Positions 49,106-61,482 of a stretch of 64,000 bases of DNA are shown here, piece by piece. The DNA is from Hyperoplus lanceolatus (Eukaryota > Chordata > Actinopteri > Uranoscopiformes > Ammodytidae). A program made the translations under genes and the position numbers. The number at the start of each line of letters is the position of its first letter. Positions within the stretch are counted from its first letter, which is position 1. The stretch spans positions 8,055,001 to 8,119,000 of the forward strand of contig CM049402.1 in assembly GCA_026929865.2 (NCBI GenBank), read 5' to 3'. The notes under the pieces were generated by a model, which did no database searches, was not told the origin of the DNA, and saw nothing but the letters and a program-made list of their open reading frames with translations.

Positions 49106-49865
49106 GGGTGATTGAATGGGAGGCGGAACGGCAAGGGAGAGTATAGGAAAGGTTGTTTTCCCTCCTGCTCCATCTATTGGTATCAATTTAATCAGATGCA
49201 TGGCAATGGCTGAGTTAATGAGTCATCCATTTGTTTGACACAGAGAAAAAAGAGGAAGCAAAAGATGAACTCAAACAGAGCGTGCACATTACGTATTCGT
49301 GCTTCGCTTGTTTACTGTGTGCAAATTAGAGGTATAGAGCGATTAATCCGCTTATTGGCTGACCACCAGAGAGACACGCAGGTAAGAGGCACCACAGCTG
49401 GGGCTGATCTACTGGATTTCCCTCGTAACTGATCCACTGTGGAGCAATGTTAGCGCTTCATTAATATTTAAACTAAATATTTAACTTGGATTTTATTCTC
49501 TATTTTAATAATAACAGACAGCTAGACAGAAATCCTGAAATCCCTTATGGCAATATTTTACAGAGCCAACATCAAGGAAAGCCAAGTGCAAAAGACAATG
49601 TATTTTTTTTTCAAGTATTTTCGGTCCGCATTTATTTAATCAATGTTCATTTAAGTTTAATTTTGTTTGTCTAATTTGTTAATAATATTACGTTGTTATA
49701 TTTCATCAAATGGAAAAAAACACAACGGTTTGACATAGGCATTATTAATCGGTATTCGTCCGACATACTCTCTCATCGACATCGACATTGCTCATTCAAA
49801 AAATAAATATTAGTCTTGCACTGTCTCAGTGCTTAGAACTTTATTGCGATGCTATTCACGCACGT

Positions 49866-49866
<1 letters not shown>
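49106..49866. other. No recognised feature
   Basis: AT-rich sequence. No gene or TE end found. Confidence 0.5.

Positions 49867-49926
<60 letters not shown>
49867..49926. repeat. (CA)n microsatellite
   Basis: About 60 bp of pure CA. Confidence 0.97.
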
Positions 49927-49929
<3 letters not shown>

Positions 49930-50090
49930 CCAAACGTAAACAGACGAGAAGAACATCTCAACAGCAGCAGAAGATCTCCTCAGGCTGTTAGTATATCAGC
50001 AGCACAGAGAACCTACAGCCATACCAGGCTACCTGCCTCCCAAGAGTGATATATAGCACCTCAATATACTGCAGGGGATAACAAGATGAG

Positions 50091-50115
50091 AGGGGAAGGG
50101 AGGGGAGGGGAGGGG
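50091..50115. repeat. (GGGGA)n short tandem repeat
   Basis: GGGGA/GGGAA units adjoining the left end of the MITE at 50116. Confidence 0.9.
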
Positions 50116-50685
50116 AGCCTCTTTTCCACTAAGCGGTTAAATTTGGTTGGGTTTGGTTAAGGTTCGGCTGGGCATGCATGTTTTTGCAATTCCACCGTCA
50201 AATGTTGGGAAGGGTTCCACAATGAGCTAATGGCTTTTGGTCCCCCTTTCGTTGGGGCACCAAACCATCCCAAAATAATGCACTGCAGTTTGTTGATTGC
50301 TCGACAGAATCATCATTACCGTGTGAGAGATAAACCGTGTAGTCAAATGTAAACGTAAAATGTGTAGTCACCTCATGTCGGTGTGCAGCTCTTTGTTTAT
50401 TGTGTAGCGTTTTCCCTCTCCATTGATTTATCTGGCAGGCTACACTATGTGCCAATGCTATGCTGTCACAATAGTTATGTAGCTGCTAGGGGGCCAGCGC
50501 CATTGGTCGGCTCTGACTTACAGACTGTTTAACCTCTGACCGCGGCTATCACTGTCCGTCATAAACCGTGCCTACCAAGTATGGGTACTATCGGCAGTGG
50601 CAAGGCAGATCTAGGGTTACCATTCTGTACCAAACTGTTCCGTGCCGTACCGGACCTAACTGAAGTACTCAAGGGACACAAGGCA
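50116..50685 (-). mobile_element. TGCCTCGTTTCCACTG MITE, copy 3
   Basis: The left end AGCCTCTTTTCCACTAAGC and the right end ...ACACAAGGCA match the family termini with decay. In complement the interior has CAAACTGCAGTGCAT then GGGATGGTTTGGTGCCCCAA, aligning with the copy at 27100-27641, and the GTCAGAGCCGAC-type block is also shared. The edges are approximate. Confidence 0.75.
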
Positions 50686-51116
50686 TACATATCAAAGGCC
50701 CTGTGGTGAGACAGCCCCTCCGAAAAACCAACCGGAAAGGCATGGAGGGCCATTTGATTCGGGACAGAAACCGGAAGGAAAGGATAGATAAGGAAAAAAG
50801 ACAAGAGGTGGAGTGTTGAGGCTTGTTTTCACTGATAGTAAGCGCTGCTTCATTCTGGGAGCATGCTGTCTGTTCCACTCTGACTGCCTGAAGTATTAGA
50901 GTGGAGAGAGACACGGAGAGGGATAAAATGGAGAAGAATAAAGATCTGGAAAAGGGAAGAAAAAAGGCCTTTGAAATCAATAGAGAACACAGCGGGGAGA
51001 GGGATGGACAGAAATAGAGAGAGAGAGTGAGAGAAATGCAGCCACTAAGCGATATTTGCATCTGAAAAAGAAGCAGGGACATTTACAAAGCACAGGAGGG
51101 GATATAGTAAACAACC
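50686..51116. other. No recognised feature
   Basis: Purine-rich on the plus strand (GAGA and AGAGAG stretches from about 50900 to 51035). The antisense 137-codon frame is Ser/Leu/Phe-rich as a consequence and is not considered coding. Confidence 0.5.
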
Positions 51117-51117
51117 T

Positions 51118-51205
<88 letters not shown>

Positions 51206-51207
51206 TC
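51117..51207. repeat. (TTCT)n tetranucleotide repeat
   Basis: About 91 bp of uninterrupted TTCT. Confidence 0.98.
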
Positions 51208-52399
51208 CTACATAAGTTTTACTGACGGAAGGGGCTGCAGACAATCTTCCAGCATCTCTGCAAACTGAAAATGTCTAGACATACTACTTGAAACTAAAGA
51301 CCAGGGCCTTCAGAAGGCATTGCTTGAAGCATTACGTGACTGGAGTGACTCACTCTTAACCAATTTCTGTCTGTGTTTTTGTGATAATAAGCACAATTCT
51401 GTGTTAGACAAACACTGATACTCCCTGATATGAGTGCATAACCAGTCACAAATCCAAATGAGGGGATTTTGTACCTGCTACGGCAAATTCAAATTATGGA
51501 AATTTACTTCAAACATGAAAAGAAGGTTGTGCTTGCAAAGGAACTGATTAAAAACAGTTTGTTCAAATTCAATGACAATCTTCCCATTGTGTTTTCATCC
51601 CTGACCAAAGCTTAGTGTAGCCTTTTACGGGATCCAATCCTGATCCTCCAGGGGTAAACCGTTCCACGCTGACCTGGGGTCTGCCTTTGAAAGCAATTCC
51701 TGATGCTGCGCTGTGTTAATCCAACCCTGTAATCTGCTGCTAAATCAGGCTTTAGGAGTGAGCTGAGGCAACTACTGAGGCAATCTCGTGAAGTAGAATC
51801 AGCCCCGTGGAGTGTGTGTGGAGGTAATTATGCATGAGGAAGACGGTTAGTGCTGTGTTGGATAGTGGCAGAGGACTAACAGATGGTAATTTCTCTCTTG
51901 CTCCTGCACTTCTGGCAAACTTCTGAATTACAAATGAACCTGTACCTACAAACACAAGCGTGTGCATCAATTAATTTGACAGGTACTCGGTAGCAATTGC
52001 AGAAGTCCATTTTCAAGTGTGTTCTGTGTTAATACTGTTGTTCCAACTGGAAGAGAAATGGAAAAATTCTGCAGCAAAAGTCTCATGCAGGAAAGATGTT
52101 CTGAGAAGTTTTCAAAATGTGGTTCATAAATTATAACTATAGGGTCTTAATGGTTAATAAATAATGACAATATGGAACACTTTTTTGATGCCAGGTTGTA
52201 AAATATCCCCATGTCACTCTTTAATAAGTCATCAATATTGCAGTTGTACCTTTCAGTAAGTTATGTATAAATTAATTATGAGTCCAACTATCCTATGAGA
52301 CTTCCCTTCTGTATTTTAATAGGTTAGGTCACATATAAGATATAAACCCTGAAAGGACTCTCAAATTCTAAGCAAAAGCTGTTATGTCATCTGCAAAAA
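51208..52399. other. No recognised gene
   Basis: AT-rich sequence without clear element ends. Confidence 0.5.
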
Positions 52400-52510
52400 C
52401 ACGTGTTAGTCAGTTAAAGGCAGATGTGAAATGGGGCAGAGAGGGGAGTGACATGCAGAGAACGACCGCGTGTGGGAATCGAACCCGGGTCTGCTGTTGG
52501 CCAAAGGATT
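52400..52510 (-). mobile_element. tRNA-derived SINE fragment
   Basis: In complement, GGGTTCGATTCCCACACGCG contains a good Pol III B box (complement of 52475-52485). It is followed by CTGCATGTCACTCCCCTCTC, which matches the body of a common teleost SINE (TTTCTGCATGTCATTCCCC). The A-box end is missing or decayed. It ends 30 bp from the TIR element at 52542. Confidence 0.72.
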
Positions 52511-52541
52511 TTTTTAGTAATCCATATGTGCACTTAATGTT

Positions 52542-53683
52542 CAGGGGCCGTATTCACAAAACATTTTAAGGCTAAGAGTAGGTCCTAACGTGCTGATTTA
52601 GGAGTGACTCTCAAAAAAAAGGGGCGTTTCAATCCTAATTTTAGGACTCCTAACTTTTTAAAATAAGTGTAATTCACAAAGCATTTTAGCGCTAAAACTA
52701 GCTCCTAAATCTATGAAAAGCTAGGAGTCCTCGAGAGGACTCCTAAGTCACTAAGAGTAAATCACAGACACTCATTTGATGGCATTTTGGAGAGATTTAA
52801 TACTAGTGAGCTTTACAAAACGTACCTTAATAGCTGTAAGGGTTTAATGATCTTAGTAAAGCTATGTTTAGAAAGTATAGACACATTTATATGTATTATA
52901 TTTATATAAACAATTATTTGTTAAGTTCCTTTTCCTGCAGTTGCTTTGGGTTTACGATGCACTGAAAGTTACTGTTGGTGTCACGTTTGGGTTTAATTTC
53001 CTACTAGAGGCCTATATATGGCGCTTCCATCTCCTCCATTCCACAGGTCCGCTACTGTATAGTTGTGTCTGGCCTTTTTCCTTCCGCATGCACTTTACGA
53101 TTTCGCCAGTTGTTGTTTCTAAATGGTGAATTTCCTGGTTTGTCGCTGTCTGACTATTGCTGCATAGTCCGCCGTTGAGGGAAATACAGTGAGAGTGCAT
53201 GGCGTGCAGCTGTTCAATGAGGATATTTTTTCCGATTCAAATCATTGTAAAATTCTAAATGAATAGACCTATGTGGCGCTATTGTAGGTTAATTGTGAAC
53301 GAATGTGTGGGAAACCCTGCAGTATCTTGGTTTCATGTTAAATCAGTGTCACTTGTCATTAATTGTATATAAAAACTCTTCACTTTAATACAGCGACACG
53401 ATATGGATATCTCCCACAGTGGTTCTATCATGAACTCACTCTTAGCTCTCATTCCCTTTCAGTCACTGTGGGCATAGAAGGTATGAACATGACATCATCC
53501 ATAGCAACAGGGTCAACACCGCCCTCTATTCTTATCTTAGGAGTCCCTCCCATTCCTTAGTAAAAGTTGATCTTATCAGCTTTGTAAATAGGTTTTAAGA
53601 AATTACTCCTTACTAAGAACTTTTAGTGCTCCTTAGGAGTACTCTTAGCGCTAAGATCAAATGTTTTGTGAATACGGCCCCTG
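52542..53683. mobile_element. TIR element with CAGGGGCCGTATTCACAAAA ends
   Basis: The inverted repeats share a perfect 25-bp block that begins CAGGGGCCGTATTCACAAAA. Internal to it, AGCGCTAA and CTCCTAAG-type motifs recur near both ends in inverted order. The total length is 1142 bp. The flanks GTT and GTC are not a clean 3-bp duplication. Such GGGGCCGTATTCACAAA ends recall fish Harbinger-type elements, but the class is unproven. Interior frames (62-65 codons) have no transposase motif. Confidence 0.85.
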
Positions 53684-55996
53684 GTCAACAATGCCCATTA
53701 TAGTGACACCTGTGTAGCAAACATACAATCATTTCAGTAAGAAAACAAAACATTCAACAAATCCTGTGTATATTTCAATAAACTTAATAATTGATGTGAT
53801 ATTAATGAATGTTGAGCTGCAAGGAGGCGACTCTTCACTCCATTCCATTTTCATTTTGAGCGACAGTCAGCGTCGGCTAAAAACAAGAAGTTCCTACGTG
53901 AACGTTTTGTACACTGCTGTCTGCCACGATAATTGGCAATGTGGTCCAGAAAATCCATGCTGGAATCCCACTGGTCGGGCCCATGCTCAGAAGTTAGTGA
54001 ACAAGCAATATATGAAAAACATCCTTGTCGTTTCTGCCCCTTGTGAGACCCATTACCGTTTAGCCCAGGCAGTGCTGACGGCTGATTTCAGCAGCTCCAT
54101 CATGGATGTCACAAATCTAGCCAAAGATCCAGAGCACTGAGACTTGAATAAAGTATGGCCCAAACGCATCAGCTTGTCAACAGCCCTCTAACTGACACAG
54201 ACTGATCAGTCAGACAGTTGCCTGCATATACTGTATACTCACACAGTCTGCAAAGCCTATACCTGGAGTTCTCCCATTTTCTGAGATCGTCGAAACATAG
54301 TCCAAATCAGTGGTAGTTTTAGGCATGCCACTAACTTCTGATCACTCTTTGCAACATCCCTGTAGTCCAGAAACACAACATCCACCAACTAGCAAATGTC
54401 AGAGAGCTAAGATGAAGCAACTAGTCCCAACACACCTGTGGTATACATCTCAAGAGATTCTCAACATTTCTGAACATCTGCTCAGTGTGGGATGTGGGTA
54501 GAGACTGCAGCTTCCAGAAAGGATCACAGGAGATGACCTATATGTCTTTGACTCAAGGGGCTTTCACTCAGGGACTAACAGGTGGGATATCCGGGTTAGG
54601 AGACAAAACAGGCTAGGTACTGGGTGTGTTCGCGGAATCTGTCCACAGGAAAGGAACGTACACATTCTGGACTATGGAGAATATGGTTTTATAAAGATAA
54701 ACATCCAGCATGATCACTTTAAGCCAAACCAACTGTATTCTCGCAGTGAATAAGTTGCTTACACAAGTTAGCCCAAATTTGCAGTGGGACAAAGGGAAGC
54801 TGGTAGCGTATCGTAATATTTTTTTTACTTGGTAATAAGACATGAAAATGGGGTAACAGTATTAATATTGCAACAAATCCGTCCACTAATGGTAAAATGT
54901 ATGTAATACATATTCAATAAATTATGAGGCGTACTGACAAAAAATATTTTGGGAATTTACAGTGTAAAACTTACATATTTTATGATGCCATTACACTATT
55001 AATCTTGCTAGGGAACAAAACACTAGACCAAGCTTGGTAGTTTATAGCAATAGCTATACAATAGCTACAGTATGTGTATGATTTATATACTGAGGAACAG
55101 ACATGTAGTCTTGTTGTCCAATGAATGATCCATTGAAAGATCAGAGTTGATGTTAGAAGAAACAATGAGAACTTTTATGTCCTGTTTTGTTACCAGATCA
55201 AAAGCAGTTATAGACTCAGAGCCATATCCTTTCACTCACAAGCTTTATTGAGGTTTATTGCACAAACAGTACAAAGAAAAGTATGGCTAGCTATTCATTT
55301 TCTTGAAAGCATGCATGAGTAACCTTTGCTGGGTTAATACATGCATCTTTGGAGAGACAGTGCATCACCACCAGGTAGGTGGGAACGACCCCCTGTTTGT
55401 TTAGCTCCTCTTCACTGGGATTGTTTCATTGTTACAGAGTATGTGGGCTGTAAAATAAAAAGGTACCTTGTCCACCCATTTTTCACTGAAATCACGAAAT
55501 AGGTGATAGGAATGCTGAATGTAATACATGGTATTACTTATTCCACTAATATAGACAGTACCGTATCTCCATAAAACATACATTTATGAATAAAACATCA
55601 TCTGTGTGCATTAGTTTTAAAAATGAGCACATAGTGTGAAGTGTGAAAGATCTGTTCATTTGAAGATCTTAGGCTCTGCACTAAAGTCGTAAGCTACTGA
55701 ATAAACATAATACATTATGGTATTTTTAGCTGACATTAATATTATTGAGGAGTGGGCCACACCACTAGTCTCCTTAACTTCATTCTGTCGCTGGCCTGAG
55801 CCTCGATCAGTACCGAAACAACAACAACATTTCCCTATTCTCCGCCAGTCATCGCAACTCAGCTTATACCTCTGTAACTCTATAACTTCATTAACCATAG
55901 CTGTTCATCTTAGATGAACTCCTTTTCTTAATAGTGACACCCATAACAGATAACATTAACATGGTCCCCAGTCTGTTAAAATTCACACATAGCTCA
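53684..55996. other. No recognised gene
   Basis: AT-rich sequence. An open plus-strand frame at 53766-54140 (124 codons) contains VCHDNWQCGPENPCWNPTG but matches no family that I know and has no splice support. Confidence 0.4.
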
Positions 55997-56044
55997 AATA
56001 CATACAGAAGAATTTAGACCAATACATACAGAAGAATTTAGACC
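55997..56044. repeat. 24-bp exact tandem duplication
   Basis: The unit AATACATACAGAAGAATTTA followed by GACC occurs twice, identically, back to back. Confidence 0.96.
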
Positions 56045-56581
56045 AATGTAGCTCCTCCGTTTCAAACAGTGGAATTTCTCAAGACGTAAGAGAAATGTCG
56101 GAGAAGGCAAGAGTATTTTTAAATCCACCGACCCTCCACAGCTTGGAGTGGGCCTATTGCATATTGCTTTATGTATATTCATTTGTTTACGTTACTACCG
56201 TTACTTCGTCAGTTGCAGGGTTATACAGACCTCTGCACACTGATTGGATGTCATAGCAGTTATATACACCCATTATATCACAGCTATTAACCAATCAGAT
56301 CGCTTGATTTGAGCTACCTGTTTTAAAATGACTCTTACTCTGGTGTGAAGCACAGAGGTCCAGACCAATTCACACAATAAATTCTAAGAAATCCAATGTT
56401 ATGTTAGTGCTGACCTTGCCAGAGATGATTCAGCAGCTGCTTACATGGAGAAGATGCTGATTGTGATCGAAATAATTCCACGTCTTCGATCTCTACAGCG
56501 TGGGGTCTTAACAGTCAATTAACCCTTAGATCTCTTCTGATCCCTGCGTGATGTGTATCCTACATAGACAGTACACACTCA

Positions 56582-56582
<1 letters not shown>
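56045..56582. other. Unclassified; possible repeat fragment
   Basis: ATATCACAGCTATTAACCAA and TCAGATCGCTTGATTTGAGC resemble motifs from a teleost dispersed repeat. GACCTCTGCAC (56229) and GCACAGAGGTC (56350) are nearly inverted and may be its ends. Weak evidence. Confidence 0.3.

Positions 56583-56614
<32 letters not shown>
56583..56614. repeat. (CA)n microsatellite
   Basis: About 32 bp of CA, passing into CATA units. Confidence 0.95.
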
Positions 56615-56618
<4 letters not shown>

Positions 56619-57418
56619 TACATCCAACCCCACTGCAAGATAATGGCTCCATTATAACCTTCATCGGTCAAATTTGCACTGCCCATATATAAACACACAT
56701 GTCGAGCTTCATCTTCCTCCATTTTTCGGGGTCAGGTGTTACACAGCCCCGTTGCCAGTAGTTCAGTGCATCTATCTAATTTCATGAGTGACCGAGCAAT
56801 GAAAACAGAATGAGAAATAAGACAGTTAATATCCCCATTGACCCTGGGCTGAACTGACATGACAACCGGCTGTACCGTCTAATGACTTATTGATTGTCTG
56901 GTTTGATTATGTCAAGACAAAGCCTGAAGTGAAAACATGCAATTTTTTAAAAAAAGAAAGGTTTTTTTTCCCCACTCTAGATGTAAATCAGGAAATATTT
57001 TAATGTCCTGCTGATTTTATTTTCATACAATTTAATTCTGCACTTCAAAAAACCCATTTATTTTCCTCTCATTTCCAATGGAAATGTTGCACTTTAATAA
57101 AGGGCAAACTAACAGTTCTCAACCTCTCCTGGTATTTTATGTTGCCAAATGTGTGATGAGAACTGCCATCAGAAATGCTTAGTGGCCAGTTCATTAATCA
57201 TCATTCAGATGCTGAAATTGTCAATGCTAAAGGTCCAATACATAAAAGAGGCATGTTACATTTGATTGTGACGAATAGGTCATTTTATTTCTGTCTTGGA
57301 TCAGAGACACAAATATGCATCAACGTTTGTTACAGTGCCTTATGCTTCAAAGAAACCAATCCAGGTCTTGAATTATGAATGATTGTTACTCACCATCCAC
57401 TTTAATAGGTTCACATGT
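56615..57418. other. No recognised feature
   Basis: AT-rich sequence. Nothing found. Confidence 0.5.
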
Positions 57419-58353
57419 TTAAAGCTACAGTGCGTACCTTTTTAATATAAATTAATTGCAGTTAAATTCTAGCCATTCCCAAGCCTATCAGCTCCATAAA
57501 GCTATCTCTGTATTTCCATGTATTACAGTGTTTACAAAATGGTGTCGCCCCCCTGACACTTGCAGGAGCTCAAGAAGCGCCCACAAAATGTTTCAATGTT
57601 ATTAGTTATGTTACGGAAAAACCTGGACATACAGCAAAAGGAATACATATGCACGATGACTGAAGGCTTACCTCATGTAGGTGCGTCGACAGGGTTGTTG
57701 TAATAACCCAGAATTCCTCATTGGGGCAACGTAAGTTATAGCCTGGCTCCGCCCGCCCACCTACTTTCGCCCAAATGTCATTTTCCCTTCAGTAGTCAGT
57801 CTGGGGATGGGGCGTATTAGTGGGATTTTGCTCAAACAAATTTCTGAGTGTCCAATCAGCGAACAGAGGAAGTGGCTGAGAACGATGACGTCGAAGCCGC
57901 ACTCCAGTTTCAGTTGAATGCTGCGCTCGGAACTCGGAAATTTCCGACTTGGTAGTTCCGAGTTCCGACCTGTCTGTGTTCCAGTGCATCTGCTCGGGAA
58001 AGTTTGGACGCCTACAACCTTTCTCATCCAAATACCTAAACGTTAGGCTCTAGCAAGTTACCGTTGCCAGGTACCGGTAGATCCATAGACTACAATATGT
58101 AGTGAAGTCGGAAATTTCCAACTTCCCTGTACAACTGGAACGCACCGTCAGAAGCCGACCAAACGTTATGCGATTGGTTGGCCAATCCAGAGTGGCACTG
58201 AGCCGATCCAATAGTTTTAAACTTCACCAGACACTCGCCTCCAAGTGAGTGAACGTTTGCCAATTACAGCAGTTCCAGACCTTCTGTACAAATGAAATGA
58301 AGTATGATGGTCTGGTAGCACCAGGCTACGTAAGTTACATACTATAGCTTTAA
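57419..58353. mobile_element. TTAAAGCTACA-type MITE, copy 2, interrupted
   Basis: The left end TTAAAGCTACAGTGCGTA and the complement of the right end TTAAAGCTATAGTATGTAAC match copy 1 at 6161-6540. Shared interior motifs occur in the same order: CAGCTCCA, GGTGTCGCC...CTGACAC, ACCTGGACATA, GGCTTACCTCATGT. A 590-bp TAGCC element (57739-58328) lies near its right end. Without it the MITE is about 336 bp. Confidence 0.9.
57739..58328. mobile_element. TAGCC MITE with 9-bp duplication, copy 2 (nested)
   Basis: The ends are TAGCCTGG...CCAGGCTA. CGTAAGTTA flanks both sides exactly (57730-57738 and 58329-58337), and the sequence across the join is the expected MITE sequence. It is collinear with the copy at 34282-34880 throughout, with several small indels. 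Confidence 0.95.
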
Positions 58354-58555
58354 CTGCTAATAAAAATATTTGGACTCACATTAAGATCAAACCAAGCATC
58401 AGAATTAAAAAAATATATGAGTGAAGTGTAGATAATAGATTGGGATAATCTTATTTAATTAGTCTCAATTTCTGCTGCGACACTCAGATGTTAGGCCAAT
58501 AATCATAAATGCATGAATCCACCCTGCCTTGAATCAACACTGGTTATTTACTTGG

Positions 58556-59011
58556 TACACATTGGGCCCCTTAGTACCAATTATGCATCAGTTAATTGCC
58601 ACAACCTACCTGATACAGTATTTGTTGTTGATCGAGCCCATCCATTTATGACCAAATAATTGGATAGTTCCAGAAGGATAACTTGCCTTATTTCATAGCT
58701 GAAATCATCTCATCTCATCTCACCTCACCTCATCTGGTATCTTGAGCATTACAATGAGTTCACTGTAACTAAATAGCATCCACAGTCCTTGTGGGATATG
58801 GTGGAATGGGAGATCTGCATCATGGTCGTGCATCTGACAAATCTGCAGAAACTGCACAATGCTTTAATGTCAATGTGAACCAGAATCTCTCAGGAATGTT
58901 TCCATTACCTTTTTGAAAATACTTCATGTTAAATAAAGGCAGCTCTGAAAGCTAAAGGGGGTCCAAACTGGTACTAGCAAGGTGTACCAAATAAAGTGGC
59001 CATTAGGTGTA
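58556..59011 (+). pseudogene. Tc1-like transposase, C-terminal part, and right TIR
   Basis: Decayed coding sequence follows the C-terminal half of a Tc1-like transposase: VDRAHPFMTK, then a stop-interrupted stretch, YLEHYNEFTVT, WDMVEWEICIM, and KAALKAKGGPNWY before a TAG at 58975-58977. Known intact relatives have FLEHDNEFTV...WDVVEREIRI...KAKGGPTRY. The copy lacks the segment with the SPDLNPIEHLW catalytic Glu because of a short deletion, and it has several stops. An ATCTC repeat (58688-58735) sits within it. It ends with the complement of TACACCTAATGGCCACTTTA, the Tc1-type inverted repeat. The N-terminal half and the left repeat are missing. Confidence 0.87.
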
Positions 59012-61482
59012 TGAATGCCTGGCTGACAGTTCATATTGTAAACCAAAATTAATGAATTAATAAGTGAATCATGGTTTGCAGACATACATCACAATAGGAA
59101 TAAAACACATTAAAAGCATAAAAAAACATGTAACACCAAAAAAGTCTGTCATTCGGACGTAGTGTTAGTTGGGGTTTATTTGAACAACCAGAGGGGATAA
59201 GCTGGAAAAGCTGTTAATGCTATTGGTCTTTCTCGCCACTGTTATTGGCCAAATTTCAACTGCAAATTGTCCACACTAGGGTATTTCTACCAGGCCCCCC
59301 AGTCAGTTGTATTTGGGAAGGTGAGGTTACAAAGGGAGCCGACAAAGGAAAAGGAAAATATGTGTTTTGTGAATCACAGTGTTTCTTGCTGGGTTTTGGC
59401 ACCTGCTCAATTATCCACTCCAAAAAATAATAATAAAAAAGCAGCAAGTCACAAGGAACAATCATGCAGTGTTGTTGTGTGAATTTGTGTTTCTGTGAGG
59501 CTAAACTGTTTTGCTGCACTCAAGCCATAAAAGCGCATGGCCGAGGGCGATGTCCTTTGGATAAAAGAATCAATCAGACAGTCATGCTGTCCACATTAAC
59601 AGACAACACAATATACCTCTTCCTATAGGCCTTTGGTCAAGCATATCAAGGACTTGGCTGTTAATGCCAAGGGAATGATTCTAAATGAAGTTTTTTGGAC
59701 TGCAGTTGGTCAAAGAGCAGCACATTAGACAGGCAGGCACAAGGCAGGCTAGTTAGTACAGAACGCTCTGGCTCCAGGGATCCTGGGTTAAACACTTTGA
59801 GAGACTACAAAGGTTGTATTCCCCTGAAGTGACTGAGCTAATCGGATAATGTGATAAGAAAGACAGATCGATGATGTGCTTTGCAGTCCTTCAAAGTTGT
59901 TGATTGTTATAACTCTTTTAAAGCTTCTATCTCTATCGTACAATATGATCTTGTTATTAGATATATCGTGAAAAACTTATCGTTATGACAATTAAAGTAT
60001 TTAGGTGATTACTAAGGTGATTGTGACAATCAAGTACTTTATCTTAGGATGTTACTTGACCCTGTTAAAAGTCTTGTTTCAGTCAAATATCCACAGTTCC
60101 AGCAGTTCTGGGCACAGCCATTGTTCCACTTTCTTTTTTAACTCCTCTAATCTCAAGATCCTGGTTTAATTTTCTTGTTATCTTGAGATAAAGAAAAAAT
60201 GGTTTTTCAAGGTCAGAACATCAGTTTAGTTGCAGCTACTTTCATGAAAGGCAATTGTGTTAAGACCTGATAGTGTGGTCACGCTGAAGACACGTGAAAA
60301 AAGATAGTGACGACTGATCATCACATGGAAACTTTACACAAATTAACATTTTACAGATTGCAACCACAATTAGTTTAGTACCAATATAATCATATTTAAT
60401 ATTGGGATTGAAATGTAAAGTTTGATACATCTCAAAATAATAATTAAAGGTCACTTGTGGGGTTTGTGACCCCTACTACTCAACAGCAACATTTTGACGA
60501 GCTGGTTCTTGTAAGAAGCATTTCTTAATTGACTGCAGAGGGAAGCAATGCTTTTTTCTTTCTTTTTTTTAAATAAAGCCTTCACAGCTAAGACAGGAAA
60601 TACTGTATATTCAACATCTTTGTTTGGCCTCACACTGAAAACTCCATAGGGTATCTTTAAGTTGGGATGTCAAGCTAACAGGAGTTGAATAGATACAACG
60701 ACTGCATTTGACTTCCTTACCTCCTACTTTGCTGTCTAACAAAAGCTCAGGGTTTTATGGTTTGTTTAATCGTTGTTTTGTTTGTGAGTGCACTGCCTAT
60801 CTTGTCAGGAAGCAATTCCCTAAAACTAACATTTGTTTGCTGCATGCTGCTGTAACTTATGATCTGATCAATGTCCATATATTGTGTAATTAGAGATTAT
60901 TTGAAAGGCTTGAGGGGAAACTAGCACGACGAGCAAGGGATGCGAGTGCAGTGGAAACAACATTTATTTGTCAGTCAACTAAGAATATGCCAAATTCCTT
61001 TTCATTTGAGTACTTTCAGTGATTGAAAACACTCTATTTTAATTCCCTGGTTTGTCATTGGTATCCAACTTAGAATAATGACTTAAACAGTTGTGGCACA
61101 ACACAACCATGCAGACTCACTGCCCCTGTTGCAGTCTGTCACCCTCCAACACGCCCAGTCGATTAAAAGCATCTGGGCCAGCTACTGTGACCGTCACTGT
61201 TTACCTCAGGGCTTATCCATTTGTTCATCTCGGATCAAGAAAGTGATGTCACTTGACCTTTGATCATATGTTTCAGTTGGTGAATCAGGAAGCGCTCTTG
61301 TGGAATTTCCCTTAAGGCCGATGTGACTTAAACTATGACCACATGAATCCGAGGTTGTTTAATTGTCCTGAGGTAAGAATCTTGTCATCTGCCTGTCACA
61401 ACAACAGTGGGCGTAGAAGCGAAATGACTTCGAAGTCTCCAAAGCAAAGGAGGGAGGGAGGGGGTGATTTCATCTACTGTTT
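59012..61482. other. No recognised gene
   Basis: AT-rich sequence. A GGGA repeat lies at 61450-61464 just before the SINE. No exon pair seen. Confidence 0.5.

Noticed and set aside
53766-54140. 124-codon frame with a Cys-containing motif
   Set aside because: No family recognised, no splice sites of note, and surrounding sequence is AT-rich. Too weak to list as a gene.
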